DNA of 64,000 bases from Clusia tigrina (GCA_920105625.2 OV050032.1:110282542-110346541), one strand, 5' to 3'; numbered from the stretch's first letter, positions 1-12,810 are shown. Notes: generated from the letters alone by a model not told the origin. Made by a program: numbers and translations.

Positions 1-1130
1 CCGTTTAGAAGTTAGGGCCATTTGAAGTTTTATCAGTGTTTGATTTGGGACGCTAGGGTAGCATAGCTTTGAGCGATGGCTTAAATTGACAAGAGGCTCG
101 AGCACTTTATTGTTACAAAATTTCAAGGTTCTATGACGCTCCAGTAAAAAGTTACAAGCATTTGTATGTTGCAAACTTTGATAGGTGTAGGACGTACCGT
201 AAAGAAGTTAGGGGCGTTTGAAGTTTTATCAGTGTTTGATTTGGGACTCAAGGGTAGCATAGCTTTGCGCAATAGCTTAAATTGACAAGAGGCTCGAGTG
301 CTTTATTGTTACAAAATTTCAAGGTTTTATGACGCTCCAGTAAAAAGATACAAACATTTGTATGTTGCAAATTTGATAGGTGTAGGACGTCCCGTATAGA
401 AGTTAGGGCCATGTAAAGTTTTATCAGTGTTTCATTTGGGACTCTAGGGTAGCATAGCTTTGAGCGATGGCTTAAATTGACAAGAGGCTCGAGTACTTTA
501 TTGTTACAAAATTTCAATGTCTTATGACGCTCCAGTAAAAAGATACAAGCATTTGTATGTTGCAAACTTTGATAGGTGTAGGACGTACCGTATAGAAGTT
601 AGGGCCTTTTGAAGTTTTATCAGTGTTTGATTTGGGACTCAAAGGTAGCATAGCTTTGAGCGATGGCTTAAATTGACAAGAGGCTCGGGTACTTCATTGT
701 TACAAAATTTCAAGGTTTTAGGACGCTCCAGAAAAAAGTTACCAGCATTTGTATGTTGCAAACTTTGATAGGTGTAGGACGTACCGTATAGAAGTTCGGG
801 GCGTTTGAAGTTTTATCAGTGTTTCATTTGGGACTCAAGGGTAGCATAGCTTTGAGCGATAACTTAAATTGACAAGAGGCTCGAGTACTTTATTGTTACA
901 AAATTTCAAGGTTTTATGACGCTCCAGTAAAAAGTTACAAGCATTTGTATGTTGCAAACTTTGAAAGGTGTAGGAAGTACCGTAAAAAAGTTAGGGCCAT
1001 TTGAAGTTTTATCAGTGTTTGATTTGGGACTCTAGGGTAGCATAGCTTTGAGCGATGGCTTATATTGACAAGAGGCTCGAGTACTTTATTGTTACAAAGT
1101 TTCAAGGTTTTATGACGCTCCAGTAAAAAG
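1..1130 (+). repeat. Left-edge irregular monomers
   Basis: About 5.8 monomers with many private changes and no tandem higher-order period that I could follow. Near 371 one T is missing from CAAACTTTG, which shifts local spacing by one base. The monomer covering 740-930 has CCAGAAAAAAG in place of CCAGTAAAAAG, an allele that recurs in the P-type monomers of the 9.5-25 kb zone. The stretch at 1061-1148 combines TTATATTG, CAAAGTTTC and GAATGTTGCC, a tag set that returns near 3021, 54113 and 63751. Confidence 0.8.
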
Positions 1131-3090
1131 TTACAAGCATTTGAATGTTGCCAACTTTGATAGGTGTAGGACGTACCGTAAAGAAGTTAGGGCCATTTGA
1201 AGTTTTATCAGTGTTTGATTTGGGACTCTAGGGTAGCATAGCTTTGAGCGATGGCTTAAATTGACAAGAGGCTCGAATACTTCATTGTTACAAAATTTCA
1301 AGATTTTATGACGCTCCAGTAAAAAGTTACAAGCATTTGTATGTTGCAAACTTTGATAGGTGTAGGACGTACCGTATAGAAGTTAGGGCCATTTGAAGTT
1401 TTGTCAGTGTTTGATTTGGGACTCTAGGGTAGCATAGCTTTGAGCGATGGCTTAAATTGACAAGAGGCTCGAGCACTTTATTGTTACAAAATTTCAAGGT
1501 TTTATGACGCTCCAGTAAAAAGTTACAAGCATTTGTATGTTGCAATCTTTGATAGGTGTAGGACGTACCGTAAAGAAGTTAGGGCCATTTGAAGTTTTAT
1601 CAGTGTTTGATTTGGGACTCTAAGGTAGCAAAGCTTTGAGCGATAACTTAAATTGACAAGATGCTCGAGTACTTTATTGTTACAAAATTTCCAGGTTTTA
1701 TGACGCTCCAGTAAAAAGTTACAAGCATTTGTATGTTGCAAACTTTGATAGGTGTAGGACGTACCGTAAAGAAGTTAGGGCCATTTGAAGTTTTATCAGT
1801 GTTTGATTTGGGACTCTAGGGTAGCATAGCTTTGAGCGATAACTTAAATTGAAAAGATGCTCGAGTACTTTATTGTTACAAAATTTCAATGTTTTATGAC
1901 GCTCCAGTAAAAAGTTACAAGCATTTGTTTGTTGCAAACTTTGATAGGTGTAGGACGTACCGTAAAGAAGTTAGGGCCATTTGAAGTTATATCAGTGTTT
2001 GATTTGGGACTCTAGGGTAGCATAGCTTTGAGCGATAGCTTAAATTGACAAGAGGCTCGAGTACTTTATTGTTACAAAATTTCAAGGTTTTATGACGCTC
2101 CAGTAAAAAGTTACAAGCATTTGTATGTTGCAAACTTTGATAGATGTAGGACGTACCGTAAAGAAGTTAGGGGCGTTTGAAGTTTTATCAGTGTTTGATT
2201 TGGGACTCAAGGGTAGCATAGCTTTGAGCGATAACTTAAATTGACAAGAGGCTCGAGTACTTCATTGTTACAAGATTTCAAGATTTTATGACGCTCCAGT
2301 AAAAAGTTACAAGCATTTGTATGTTGCAAACTTTGATAGGTGTAGGACGTACCGTATAGAAGTTAGGGCCATTTGAAGTTTTGTCAGTGTTTGATTTGGG
2401 ACTCTAGGGTAGCATAGCTTTGAGCGATGGCTTAAATTGACAAGAGGCTCGAGCACTTTATTGTTACAAAATTTCAAGGTTTTATGACGCTCCAGTAAAA
2501 AGTTACAAGCATTTGTATGTTGCAAACTTTGATAGATGTAGGACGTACCGTAAAGAAGTTAGGGGCGTTTGAAGTTTTATCAGTGTTTGATTTGGGAATC
2601 AAGGGTAGCATAGCTTTGAGCGATAACTTAAATTGACAAGAGGCTCGAGTACTTCATTGTTACAAAATTTCAAGATTTTATGACGCTCCAGTAAAAAGTT
2701 ACAAGCATTTGTATGTTGCAAACTTTGATAGGTGTAGGACGTACCGTAAAGAATTTAGGGCCATTTGAAGTTTTATCAGTGTTTGATTTGGGACTCTAAG
2801 GTAGCAAAGCTTTGAGCGATAACTTAAATTGACAAGATGCTCGAGTACTTTATTGTTACAAAATTTCCAGGTTTTATGACGCTCCAGTAAAAAGTTACAA
2901 GCATTTGTATGTTGCAAACTTTGATAGGTGTAGGACGTACCGTAAAGAAGTTAGGGCCATTTGAAGTTTTATCAGTGTTTGATTTGGGACCCTAGGGTAG
3001 CATAGCTTTGAGCGATGGCTTATATTGACAAGAGGCTTGAGCACTTTATTGTTACAAAGTTTCAAGGTTTTATGACGCTCCAGTAAAAAG
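1131..3090 (+). repeat. 10-monomer HOR, copy 1 (1960 bp)
   Basis: Ten monomers whose tags recur 1960 bp downstream in the same order: GAATGTTGCC at the start, TTTTGTCAG near 1400, CTAAGGTAGCAAAG near 1620 and AGTTATATCAG near 1985. Inside the unit, the monomer starting at 1327 reappears at 2307 (five monomers later) and the 1523 type at 2699 (six later), so the HOR itself contains an older partial duplication. Confidence 0.85.
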
Positions 3091-4854
3091 TTACAAGCAT
3101 TTGAATGTTGCCAACTTTGATAGGTGTAGGACGTACCGTAAAGAAGTTAGGGCCATTTGAAGTTTTATCAGTGTTAGATTTGGGACTCTAGGGTAGAATA
3201 GCTTTGAGCGATGGCTTAAATTGACAAGAGGCTCGAATACTTCATTGTTACAAAATTTCAAGATTTTATGACGCTCCAGTAAAAAGTTACAAGCATTTGT
3301 ATGTTGCAAACTTTGATAGGTGTAGGACGTACCGTATAGAAGTTAGGGCCATTTGAAGTTTTGTCAGTGTTTGATTTGGGACTCTAGGGTAGCATAGCTT
3401 TGAGCGATGGCTTAAATTGACAAGAGGCTCGAGCACTTTATTGTTACAAAATTTCAAGGTTTTATGATGCTCCAGTAAAAAGTTACAAGCATTTGTATGT
3501 TGCAAACTTTGATAGGTGTAGGACGTACCGTAAAGAAGTTAGGGCCATTTGAAGTTTTATCAGTGTTTGATTTGGGACTCTAAGGTAGCAAAGCTTTGAG
3601 CGATAACTTAAATTGACAAGATGCTCGAGTACTTTATTGTTACAAAATTTCCAGGTTTTATGACGCTCCAGTAAAAAGTTACAAGCATTTGTATGTTGCA
3701 AACTTTGATAGGTGTAGGACGTACCGTAAAGAAGTTAGGGCCATTTGAAGTTTTATCAGTGTTTGATTTGGGACTCTAGGGTAGCATAGCTTTGAGCGAT
3801 AACTTAAATTGACAAGATGCTCGAGTACTTTATTGTTACAAAATTTCAATGTTTTATGACGCTCCAGTAAAAAGTTACAAGCATTTGTTTGTTGCAAACT
3901 TTGATAGGTGTAGGACGTACCGTAAAGAAGTTAGGGCCATTTGAAGTTATATCAGTGTTTGATTTGGGACTCTAGGGTAGCATAGCTTTGAGCGATAGCT
4001 TAAATTGACAAGAGGCTCGAGTACTTTATTGTTACAAAATTTCAAGGTTTTATGACGCTCCAGTAAAAAGTTACAAGCATTTGTATGTTGCAAACTTTGA
4101 TAGATGTAGGACGTACCGTAAAGAAGTTAGGGGCGTTTGAAGTTTTATCAGTGTTTGATTTGGGACTCAAGGGTAGCATAGCTTTGAGCGATAACTTAAA
4201 TTGACAAGAGGCTCGAGTACTTCATTGTTACAAAATTTCAAGATTTTATGACGCTCCAGTAAAAAGTTACAAGCATTTGTATGTTGCAAACTTTGATAGG
4301 TGTAGGACGTACCGTATAGAAGTTAGGGCCATTTGAAGTTTTGTCAGTGTTTGATTTGGGACTCTAGGGTAGCATAGCTTTGAGCGATGGCTTAAATTGA
4401 CAAGAGGCTCGAGCACTTTTATGTTACAAAATTTCAAGGTTTTATGACGCTCCAGTAAAAAGTTACAAGCATTTGTATGTTGCAAACTTTGATAGATGTA
4501 GGACGTACCGTAAAGAAGTTAGGGGCGTTTGAAGTTTTATCAGTGTTTGATTTGGGACTCAAGGGTAGCATAGCTTTGAGCGATAACTTAAATTGACAAG
4601 AGGCTCGAGTACTTCATTGTTACAAAATTTCAAGATTTTATGACGCTCCAGTAAAAAGTTACAAGCATTTGTATGTTGCAAACTTTGATAGGTGTAGGAC
4701 GTACCGTAAAGAATTTAGGGCCATTTGAAGTTTTATCAGTGTTTGATTTGGGACTCTAAGGTAGCAAAGCTTTGAGCGATAACTTAAATTGACAAGATGC
4801 TCGAGTACTTTATTGTTACAAAATTTCCAGGTTTTATGACGCTCCAGTAAAAAG
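3091..4854 (+). repeat. 10-monomer HOR, copy 2 (nine monomers before it breaks)
   Basis: This follows copy 1 monomer by monomer for nine units at a constant offset of 1960 bp, with only scattered substitutions (for example GATGCTCC near 3467 and TTTATGTTAC near 4418). At 4855 the next monomer is not a new first unit. It resembles the monomer at 3679, a step back of six units, so the regular HOR ends here by an exchange out of register. Confidence 0.82.
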
Positions 4855-6430
4855 TTACAAGCATTTGTATGTTGCAAACTTTGATAGGTGTAGGACGTAC
4901 CGTAAAGAAGTTAGGGCCATTTGAAGTTTTATCAGTGTTTGATTTGGGACTCTAGGGTAGCATAGCTTTGAGCGATAACTTAAATTGACAAGATGCTCGA
5001 GTACTTTATTGTTACAAAATTTCAATGTTTTATGACGCTCCAGTAAAAAGTTACAAGCATTTGTATGTTGCAAACTTTGATAGGTGTAGGACGTACCGTA
5101 AAGAAGTTAGGGCCATTTGAAGTTATATCAGTGTTTGATTTGGGACTCTAGGGTAGCATAGCTTTGAGCGATGGCTTAAATTGACAAGAGGCTCGAGTAC
5201 TTTATTGTTACAAAATTTCAAGGTTTTATGACGCTCCAGTAAAAAGTTACAAGCATTTGTATGTTGCAAACTTTGATAGATGTAGGACGTACCGTAAAGA
5301 AGTTAGGGGCGTTTGAAGTTTTATCAGTGTTTGATTTGGGACTCAAGAGTAGCATAGCTTTGAGCGATAACTTAAGTTGACAAGAGGCTCGAGTACTTTA
5401 TTGTTACAAAATTTCAAGGTTTTATGACGCTCCAGTAAAAAGATACAAGCATTTGTATGTTGCAAACTTTGATAGGTGTAGGACGTACCGTATAGAAGTT
5501 AGGACCATTTGAAGTTTTATCAGTGTTTGATTTGGGACTCTAGGGTAGCATAGCTTTGAGCGATGGCTTAAATTGACAAGAGGCTCGAGTATTTTATTGT
5601 TACAAAATTTCAATGTTTTATGACGCTCCAGTAAAAAGATACAAGCATTTATATGTTGCAAACTTTGATAGGTGTAGGACGTACCGTATAGAAGTTAGGG
5701 CCATTTGAAGTTTTGTCAGTGTTTGATTTGGGACTCTAGGGTAGCATAGCTTTGAGCGATGGCTTAAATTGACAAGAGGCTCGAGCACTTTATTGTTACA
5801 AAATTTCAAGGTTTTATGACGCTCCAGTAAAAAGTTACAAGCATTTGTATGTTGCAAACTTTGATAGGTGTAGGACGTACCGTAAAGAAGTTAGGGCCAT
5901 TTGAAGTTTTATCAGTGTTTGATTTGGGACTCTAAGGTAGCAAAGCTTTGAGCGATAACTTAAATTGACAAGATGCTTGAGTACTTTATTGTTACAAAAT
6001 TTCCAGGTTTTATGACGCTCCAGTAAAAAGTTACAAGCATTTGTATGTTGCAAACTTTGATAGGTGTAGGACGTACCGTAAAGAAGTTAGGGCCATTTGA
6101 AGTTTTATCAGTGTTTGATTTGGGACTCTAGGGTAGCATAGCTTTGAGCGATAACTTAAATTGACAAGATGCTTGAGTACTTTATTGTTACAAAATTTCA
6201 AGGTTTTATGACGCTCCAGTAAAAAGATACAAGCATTTGTATGTTGCAAACTTTGATAGGTGTAGGACGTACCGTATAGAAGTTAGGACCATTTGAAGTT
6301 TTATCAGTGTTTGATTTGGGACTCTAGGGTAGCATAGCTTTGAGCGATGGCTTAAATTGACAAGAGGCTCGAGTATTTTATTGTTACAAAATTTCAATGT
6401 TTTATGACGCTCCAGTAAAAAGATACAAGC
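4855..6430 (+). repeat. Shuffled monomers with step-back and 4-monomer echo
   Basis: From 4855 to about 5442 the monomers repeat the order found at 3679-4266 (offset 1176 bp), including the AGTTATATCAG tag at 5123. The monomer starting at 5443 (AGATACAAGC, AGGACCATTTG) then recurs 784 bp later at 6227, but the echo lasts little more than one monomer. The intervening units are mixtures of the types in the first 5 kb. Confidence 0.7.
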
Positions 6431-7594
6431 AATTATATGTTGCAAACTTTGATAGGTGTAGGACGTACCGTATAGAAGTTAGGGCCATTTGAAGTTTTAT
6501 CAGTGTTTGATTTGGGACTCAAGGGTAGCATAGCTTTGACCGATGGCTTAAATTGACAAGATGCTCGGGTACTTTATTGTTACAAAATTTCAAGGTTTTA
6601 TGACGCTCCAGTAAAAAGTTACAAGCATTTGTATGTTGCAAACTTTGATAGGTGTAGGACGTACCGTAAAGAAGTTAGGGACGTTTGAAGTTTTATCAGT
6701 GTTTGATTTGGGACTCAAGGGTAGCATAGCTTTGAGCGATGGCTTAAATTGACAAGAGGCTCGAGTACTTTATTGTTACAAAATTTCAAGCTTCAGTAAA
6801 AAGTTACAAGCATTTGAATGTTGCCAACTTTGATAGGTGTAGGACGTACCGTAAAGAAGTTAGGGCCATTTGAAGTTTTATCAGTGTTTGATTTGGGACT
6901 CTAGGGGAGCATAGCTTTGAGCGATGGCTTAAATTGACAAGAGGCTCGAGTACTTCATTGTTACAAAATTTCAAGGTTTTATGACGCTCCAGTAAAAAGT
7001 TACCAGCATTTGTATGTTGCAAACTTTGATAGGTGTAGGACGTACCGTATCGAAGTTAGGACCATTTGAAGTTTTATCTGTGTTTGATTTGGGACTCTAG
7101 GGTAGCATAGCTTTGAGCGATGGCTTAAATTGACAAGAGGCTCGAGCACTTTATTGTTACAAAATTTCAAGGTTTTATGACGCTCCAGTAAAAAGTTACA
7201 AGCATTTGTATGTTGCAAACTTTGATAGGTGTAGGACGTACCGTAAAGAAGTTAGGGCCGTTTGAAGTTTTATCAGTGTTTGATTTGGGACTCTAGGGTA
7301 GCATAGCTTTGAGCGATAGCTTAAATTGACAAGAGGCTCGAGTACTTTATTGTTACACAATTTCAAGGTTTTATGACGCTCTAGTAAAAAGTTACAAGCA
7401 TTTGTATGTTGCAAACTTTGATAGATGTAGGACGTACCGTAAAGAAGTTAGGGGCGTTTGAAGTTTTATCAGTGTTTGATTTGGGACACAAGGGTAGCAT
7501 AGCTTTGAGCGATAACTTAAGTTGACAAGAGGCTCGAGTACTTTATTGTTACAAAATTTCAATTTTTATGACGCTCCAGTAAAAAGATACAATC
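6431..7594 (+). repeat. 6-monomer HOR, copy 1 (1164 bp)
   Basis: The unit begins at AATTATATGTTGC, continues with a TTGACCGATGG monomer and then a monomer that has lost 11 bp near 6791. The same order recurs 1164 bp downstream. The length is six times 196 minus 12: 11 bp from that deletion and one base from CAATTTTTATG near 7561. Confidence 0.83.
6787..6796 (+). other. 11-bp deletion junction in monomer
   Basis: CAAGCTTCAG replaces the usual CAAGG-TTTTATGACG-CTCCAG stretch, shortening the monomer to 185 bp. The same junction recurs at 7951-7960 and 11463-11472. The pair 1164 bp apart is explained by HOR duplication; the third copy also sits next to a GAATGTTGCC monomer, suggesting one founding event. 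A sister allele found elsewhere has AAGCT repeated 11 bp apart, so deletion between those repeats would give this product with one extra substitution. Confidence 0.85.
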
Positions 7595-8555
7595 AATTAT
7601 ATGTTGCAAACTTTGATAGGTGTAGGACGTACCGTATAGAAGTTAGGGCCATTTGAAGTTTTATCAGTTTTTGATTTGGGACTCAAGGGTAGCATAGCTT
7701 TGACTGATGGCTTAAATTGACAAGATGCTCGGGTACTTTATTGTTACAAAATTTCAAGGTTTTATGACGCTCCAGTAAAAAGTTACAAGCATTTGTATGT
7801 TGCAAACTTTGATAGGTGTAGGACGTTCCGTAAAGAAGTTAGGAACGTTTGAAGTTTTATCAGTGTTTGATTTGGGACTCAAGGGTAGCATAGCTTTGAG
7901 CGATGGCTTAAATTGACAAGAGGCTCGAGTACTTTATTGTTACAAAATTTCAAGCTTCAGTAAAAAGTTACAAGCATTTGAATGTTGCCAACTTTGATAG
8001 GTGTAGGACGTACCGTAAAGAAGTTAGGGCCATTTGAAGTTTTATCAGTGTTTCATTTGGGACTCTAGGGTAGCATAGCTTTGAGCGATGGCTTAAATTG
8101 ACAAGAGGCTCGAGTACTTCATTGTTACAAAATTTCAAGGTTTTATGACGCTCCAGTAAAAAGTTACAAGCATTTGTATGTTGCAAACATTGATAGGTGT
8201 AGGACGTACCGTATCGAAGTTAGGGCCATTTGAAGTTTTATCAGTGTTTGATTTGGGACTCTAGGGTAGCATAGCTTTGAGCGATGGCTTAAATTGACAA
8301 GAGGCTCGAGCACTTTATTGTTACAAAATTTCAAGGTTTTATGAAGCTCCAGTAAAAAGTTACAAGCATTTGTATGTTGCAAACTTTGATAGGTGTAGGA
8401 CGTACCGTAAAGAAGTTAGGGCCATTTGAAGTTTTATCAGTGTTTGATTTGGGACTCTAAGGTAGCAAAGCTTTGAGCGATAACTTAAATTGACAAGATG
8501 CTCGAGTACTTTATTGTTACAAAATTTCCAGGTTATATGACGCTCCAGTAAAAAG
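7595..8555 (+). repeat. 6-monomer HOR, copy 2 (truncated)
   Basis: Tags match copy 1 at an offset of 1164 bp through the monomers starting at 7968, 8164 and 8360, including the 11-bp deletion at 7955. The copy then passes into monomers with GTACCATAAAG and GGGCTATTTG near 8600 that belong to the following 15-monomer repeat. Confidence 0.8.
7951..7960 (+). other. 11-bp deletion junction, second copy
   Basis: Identical junction CAAGCTTCAG, 1164 bp after the first, carried along by the 6-monomer duplication. Confidence 0.85.
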
Positions 8556-9432
8556 TTACAAGCATTTGTATGTTGCAAACTTTGATAGGTGTAGGACGTA
8601 CCATAAAGAAGTTAGGGCTATTTGAAGTTTTATCAGTGTTTGATTTGGGACTCTAGGGTAGCATAGCTTTGAGCGATAACTTAAATTGACAAGATGCTCG
8701 AGTACTTTATTGTTACAAAATTTCAATGTTTTATGACGCTCCAGTAAAAAGTTACAAGCATTTGTATGTTGCAAACTTTGATAGGTGTAGGACGTACCGT
8801 AAAGAAGTTAGGGCCATTTGAAGTTATATCAGTGTTTGATTTGGGACTCTAGGGTAGCATAGCTTTGAGCGATAGCTTAAATTGACAAGAGGCTCGAGTA
8901 CTTTATTGTTACAAAATTTCAAGGTTTTATGACGCTCCAGTAAAAAGTTACAAGCATTTGTATGTTGCAAACTTTGATAGATGTAGACGTACCGTAAAGA
9001 AGTAAGGGGCGTTTGAAGTTTTATCAGTGTTTGATTTGGGACTCAAGGGTAGCATAGCTTTGAGCGATAACTTAAGTTGACAAGAGGCTCGAGTACTTTA
9101 TTGTTACATAATTTCAAGGTTTTATGACGCTCCAATAAAAAGATACAAGCATTTGTATGTTGCAAACTTTGATAGGTGTAGGACGTACCGTATAGAAGTT
9201 AGGACCATTTGAAGTTTTATCAGTGTTTGATTTGGGACTCTAGGGTAGCATAGCTTTGAGCGATGGCTTAAATTGACAAGAGGCTCGAGTATTTTATTGT
9301 TACAAAATTTCAATGTTTTATGACGCTCCAGTAAAAAGATACAAACATTTATATCTTGCAAACTTTGATAGGTGTAGGACGTACCGTATAGAAGTTAGGG
9401 CCATTTGAAGTTGTATCAGTGTTTGATTTGGG

Positions 9433-10020
9433 ACTCAAGGGTAGCATAGCTTTGACCGATGGCTTAAATTGACAAGATGCTCGGGTACTTTATTGTTACA
9501 AAATTTCAAGGTTTTATGACGCTCCAGTAAAAAGTTACAAGCATTTGTATGTTGCAAACATTGATAGGTGTAGGACGTAACGTAAAGAAGTTAGGGGCGT
9601 TTGATGTTTTATCAGTGTTTGATTTGGGACTCTAGGGTAGCATAGCTTTGAGCGATAGCTTAAATTGACAAGAGGCTCGGGTACTTCATTGTTACAAAAT
9701 TTCAAGGTTATAGGACGCTCCAGAAAAAAGTTACAAGCATTTGTATGTTGCAAACTTTGATAGGTGTAGGACGTACCATAAAGAAGTTAGGGCTATTTGA
9801 AGTTTTATCAGTGTTTGATTTGGGACTCTAGGGTAGCATAGCTTTGAGCGATAACTTAAATTGACAAGATGCTCGAGTACTTTATTGTTACAAAATTTCA
9901 ATGTTTTATGACGCTCCAGTAAAAAGTTACAAGCATTTGTATGTTGCAAACTTTGATAGGTGTAGGACGTACCGTAAAGAAGTTAGGGCCATTTGAAGTT
10001 ATATCAGTGTTTGATTTGGG
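9433..10020 (+). repeat. 3-monomer local duplication, copy 1 (588 bp)
   Basis: The stretch starting ACTCAAGGGTAGC with TTGACCGATGG, then a P-type monomer (GTAACGTAAAG, GATGTTTTATC, CCAGAAAAAAG), recurs 588 bp later. The third monomers of the two copies differ (GTACCATAAAG here, AAAGAATTTAGG in the second), so the right-hand exchange point lies between unlike monomers. Confidence 0.78.
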
Positions 10021-10537
10021 ACTCAAGGGTAGCATAGCTTTGACCGATGGCTTAAATTGACAAGATGCTCGGGTACTTTATTGTTACAAAATTTCAAGGT
10101 TTTATGACGCTCCAGTAAAAAGTTACAAGCATTTGTATGTTGCAAACATTGATAGGTGTAGGACGTAACGTAAAGAAGTTAGGGGCGTTTGATGTTTTAT
10201 CAGTGTTTGATTTGGGACTCTAGGGTAGCATAGCTTTGAGCGATAGCTTAAATTGACAAGAGGCTCGGGTACTTCATTGTTACAAAATTTCAAGGTTATA
10301 GGACGCTCCAGAAAAAAGTTACAAGCATTTGTATGTTGCAAACTTTGATAGGTGTAGGACGTACCGTAAAGAATTTAGGGCCATTTGAAGTTTTATCAGT
10401 GTTTGATTTGGGACGCTAGGGTAGCATAGCTTTGAGCGATAACTTAAGTTGACAAGAGGCTCGAGTACTTTATTGTTACAAAATTTCAAGGTTTTATGAC
10501 GCTCCAGTAAAAAGATACAAGCATTTGTATGTTGCAA
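10021..10537 (+). repeat. 3-monomer local duplication, copy 2
   Basis: Second occurrence of the TTGACCGATGG plus P-type monomer pair. It continues into AAAGAATTTAGG, the same successor that P-type monomers have at 12656, 16380, 21083 and 25003. This copy therefore has the standard order, and the one before it is the duplicate with an altered successor. Confidence 0.76.
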
Positions 10538-11462
10538 ACTTTGATAGGTGTAGGACGTACCGTATAGAAGTTAGGACCATTTGAAGTTTTATCAGTGTTT
10601 GATTTGGGACTCTAGGGTAGCATAGCTTTGAGCGATGGCTTAAATTAACAAGAGGCTCGAGTATTTTATTGTTACAAAATTTCAATGTTTTATGACGCTC
10701 CAGTAAAAAGATACAAGATATGTTGCAAACTTTGAAAGGTGTAGGACGTACCGTATAGAAGTTAGGGGCGTTTGAAGTTTTATCAGTGTTTGATGTGGGA
10801 CTCAAGCGTAGCATAGCTTTGAGCGATAACTTAAATTGACAAGAGGCTCGAGTATTTTATTGTTACAAAATTTCAAGGTTTTATGACGCTCCAGTAAAAA
10901 GTTACAAGCATTTGTATGTTTGCAAACTTTGATATATGTAGGACGTACCGTAAAGAAGTTAGGGGCGTTTGAAGTTTTATCAGTGTTTGATGTGGGACTC
11001 AAGCGTAGCATAGCTTTGAGCGATAACTTCAATTGACAAGAGTGTCGAGTACTTTTTTGTTACAAAATTTCAAGGTTTTATGACGCTCCAGTAAAAGGTT
11101 ACAAGCATTTGTATGTTGCAAACATTGATAGGTGTAGGACGTACCGTATAGAAGTTAGGGGCGTTTGAAGTTTTATCAGTGTTTCTTTTGGGACTCAAGG
11201 GTAGCATAGCTTTGAGCGATAACTTAAATTGACAAGAGGCTCGAGTACTTTATTGTTACAAAATTTCAAGGTTTTATGACGCTTAAGTAAAAAGTTACAA
11301 GCATTTGTATGTTGCAAACTTTGAAAGGTGTAGGACGTACCGTAAAGAAGTTAGGGCCATTTGAAGTTTTATCAGTGTTTGATTTGGGACTCTAGGGTAG
11401 CATAGCTTTGAGCGATAACTTAAATTGACAAGAGGCTCGAGTACTTTATTGTTACAAAATTT

Positions 11463-11472
11463 CAAGCTTCAG
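11463..11472 (+). other. 11-bp deletion junction, third copy
   Basis: Identical junction CAAGCTTCAG outside the 6-monomer HOR. It is followed by GAATGTTGCC, as in the other two copies, which supports common descent of the three. Confidence 0.85.
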
Positions 11473-11479
11473 TAAAAAG

Positions 11480-12459
11480 TTACAAGCATTTGAATGTTGC
11501 CAACTTTGATAGGTGTAGGACGTACCATAAAGAAGTTAGGGCTATTTGAAGTTTTATCAGTGTTTGATTTGGGACTCTAGGGTAGCATAGCTTTGAGCGA
11601 TAGCTTAAATTGACAAGAGGCTCGAGTACTTTATTGTTACAAAATTTCAAGGTTTTATGACGCTCCAGTAAAAAGTTACAAGCATTTGTATGTTGCAAAC
11701 TTTGATAGGTGTAGGACGTACCGTAAAGAAGTTAGGGCCATTTGAAGTTATATCAGTGTTTGATTTGGGACTCTAGGGTAGCATAGCTTTGAGCGATAGC
11801 TTAAATTGACAAGAGGCTCGAGTACTTTATTGTTACAAAATTTCAAGGTTTTATGACGCTCCAGTAAAAAGTTACAAGCATTTGTATGTTGCAAACTTTG
11901 ATAGATGTAGGACGTACCGTAAAGAAGTAAGGGGCGTTTGAAGTTTTATCAGTGTTTGATTTGGGACTCAAGGGTAGCATAGCTTTGAGCGATAACTTAA
12001 GTTGACAAGAGGCTCGAGTACTTTATTGTTACATAATTTCAAGGTTTTATGACGCTCCAGTAAAAAGATACAAGCATTTGTATGTTGCAAACTTTGATAG
12101 GTGTAGGACGTACCGTATAGAAGTTAGGGCCATTTGAAGTTTTATCAGTGTTTGATTTGGGACTCTAGGGTAGCATAGCTTTGAGCGATGGCTTAAATTG
12201 ACAAGAGGCTCGAGTATTTTATTGTTACAAAATTTCAATGTTTTATGACGCTCCAGTAAAAAGATACAAACATTTATATCTTGCAAACTTTGATAGGTGT
12301 AGGACGTACCGTATAGAAGTTAGGGCCATTTGAAGTTGTATCAGTGTTTGATTTGGGACTCAAGGGTAGCATAGCTTTGACCGATGGCTTAAATTGACAA
12401 GATGCTCGGGTACTTTATTGTTACAAAATTTCAAGGTTTTATGACGCTCCAGTAAAAAG
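11480..12459 (+). repeat. 15-monomer HOR, copy 2 (five monomers)
   Basis: Five monomers matching 8556-9534 at an offset of 2924-2925 bp. They include the AGTTATATCAG tag near 11744, TTACATAATTTC near 12030, CTTGCAAAC near 12280 and TTGACCGATGG near 12378. It leads directly into the first P block of the modular zone. Confidence 0.78.
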
Positions 12460-12810
12460 TTACAAGCATTTGTATGTTGCAAACATTGATAGGTGTAGGA
12501 CGTAACGTAAAGAAGTTAGGGGCGTTTGATGTTTTATCAGTGTTTGATTTGGGACTCTAGGGTAGCATAGCTTTGAGCGATAGCTTAAATTGACAAGAGG
12601 CTCGGGTACTTCATTGTTACAAAATTTCAAGGTTTTAGGACGCTCCAGAAAAAAGTTACAAGCATTTGTATGTTGCAAACTTTGATAGGTGTAGGACGTA
12701 CCGTAAAGAATTTAGGGCCATTTGAAGTTTTATCAGTGTTTGATTTGGGACGCTAGGGTAGCATAGCTTTGAGCGATAACTTAAATTGACAAGATGCTCG
12801 AGTACTTTAT

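Larger units (their letters stand above)
8556..11479 (+). repeat. 15-monomer HOR, copy 1 (about 2.92 kb)
   Basis: Tags GTACCATAAAG/GGGCTATTTG, AGTTATATCAG, TTACATAATTTC and CTTGCAAAC in this block recur at an offset of 2924-2925 bp. The length equals 15 monomers minus an 11-bp deletion (11467) and a 5-bp deletion in AGATACAAGATATG (near 10711), plus one inserted T in TATGTTTGC (near 10918). One G is also missing in GATGTAGACG near 8986, which shifts the offset by a base. The block contains the 3-monomer echo annotated separately. Confidence 0.78.

Noticed and set aside
248..565. Longer minus-strand frames of 105-106 codons (248-565, 10494-10814)
   Set aside because: Each is two monomer frames joined by a small deletion that restores phase. 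Same origin as the 72-codon frames.
1131..1349. Minus-strand open frame of 72 codons recurring in most monomers
   Set aside because: It is longer than the monomer, overlaps the next copy, and the 196-bp period shifts the frame at each unit. Variants follow DNA allele sites rather than codon positions, and stop codons or indels break it in many monomers. It is a by-product of the repeat.
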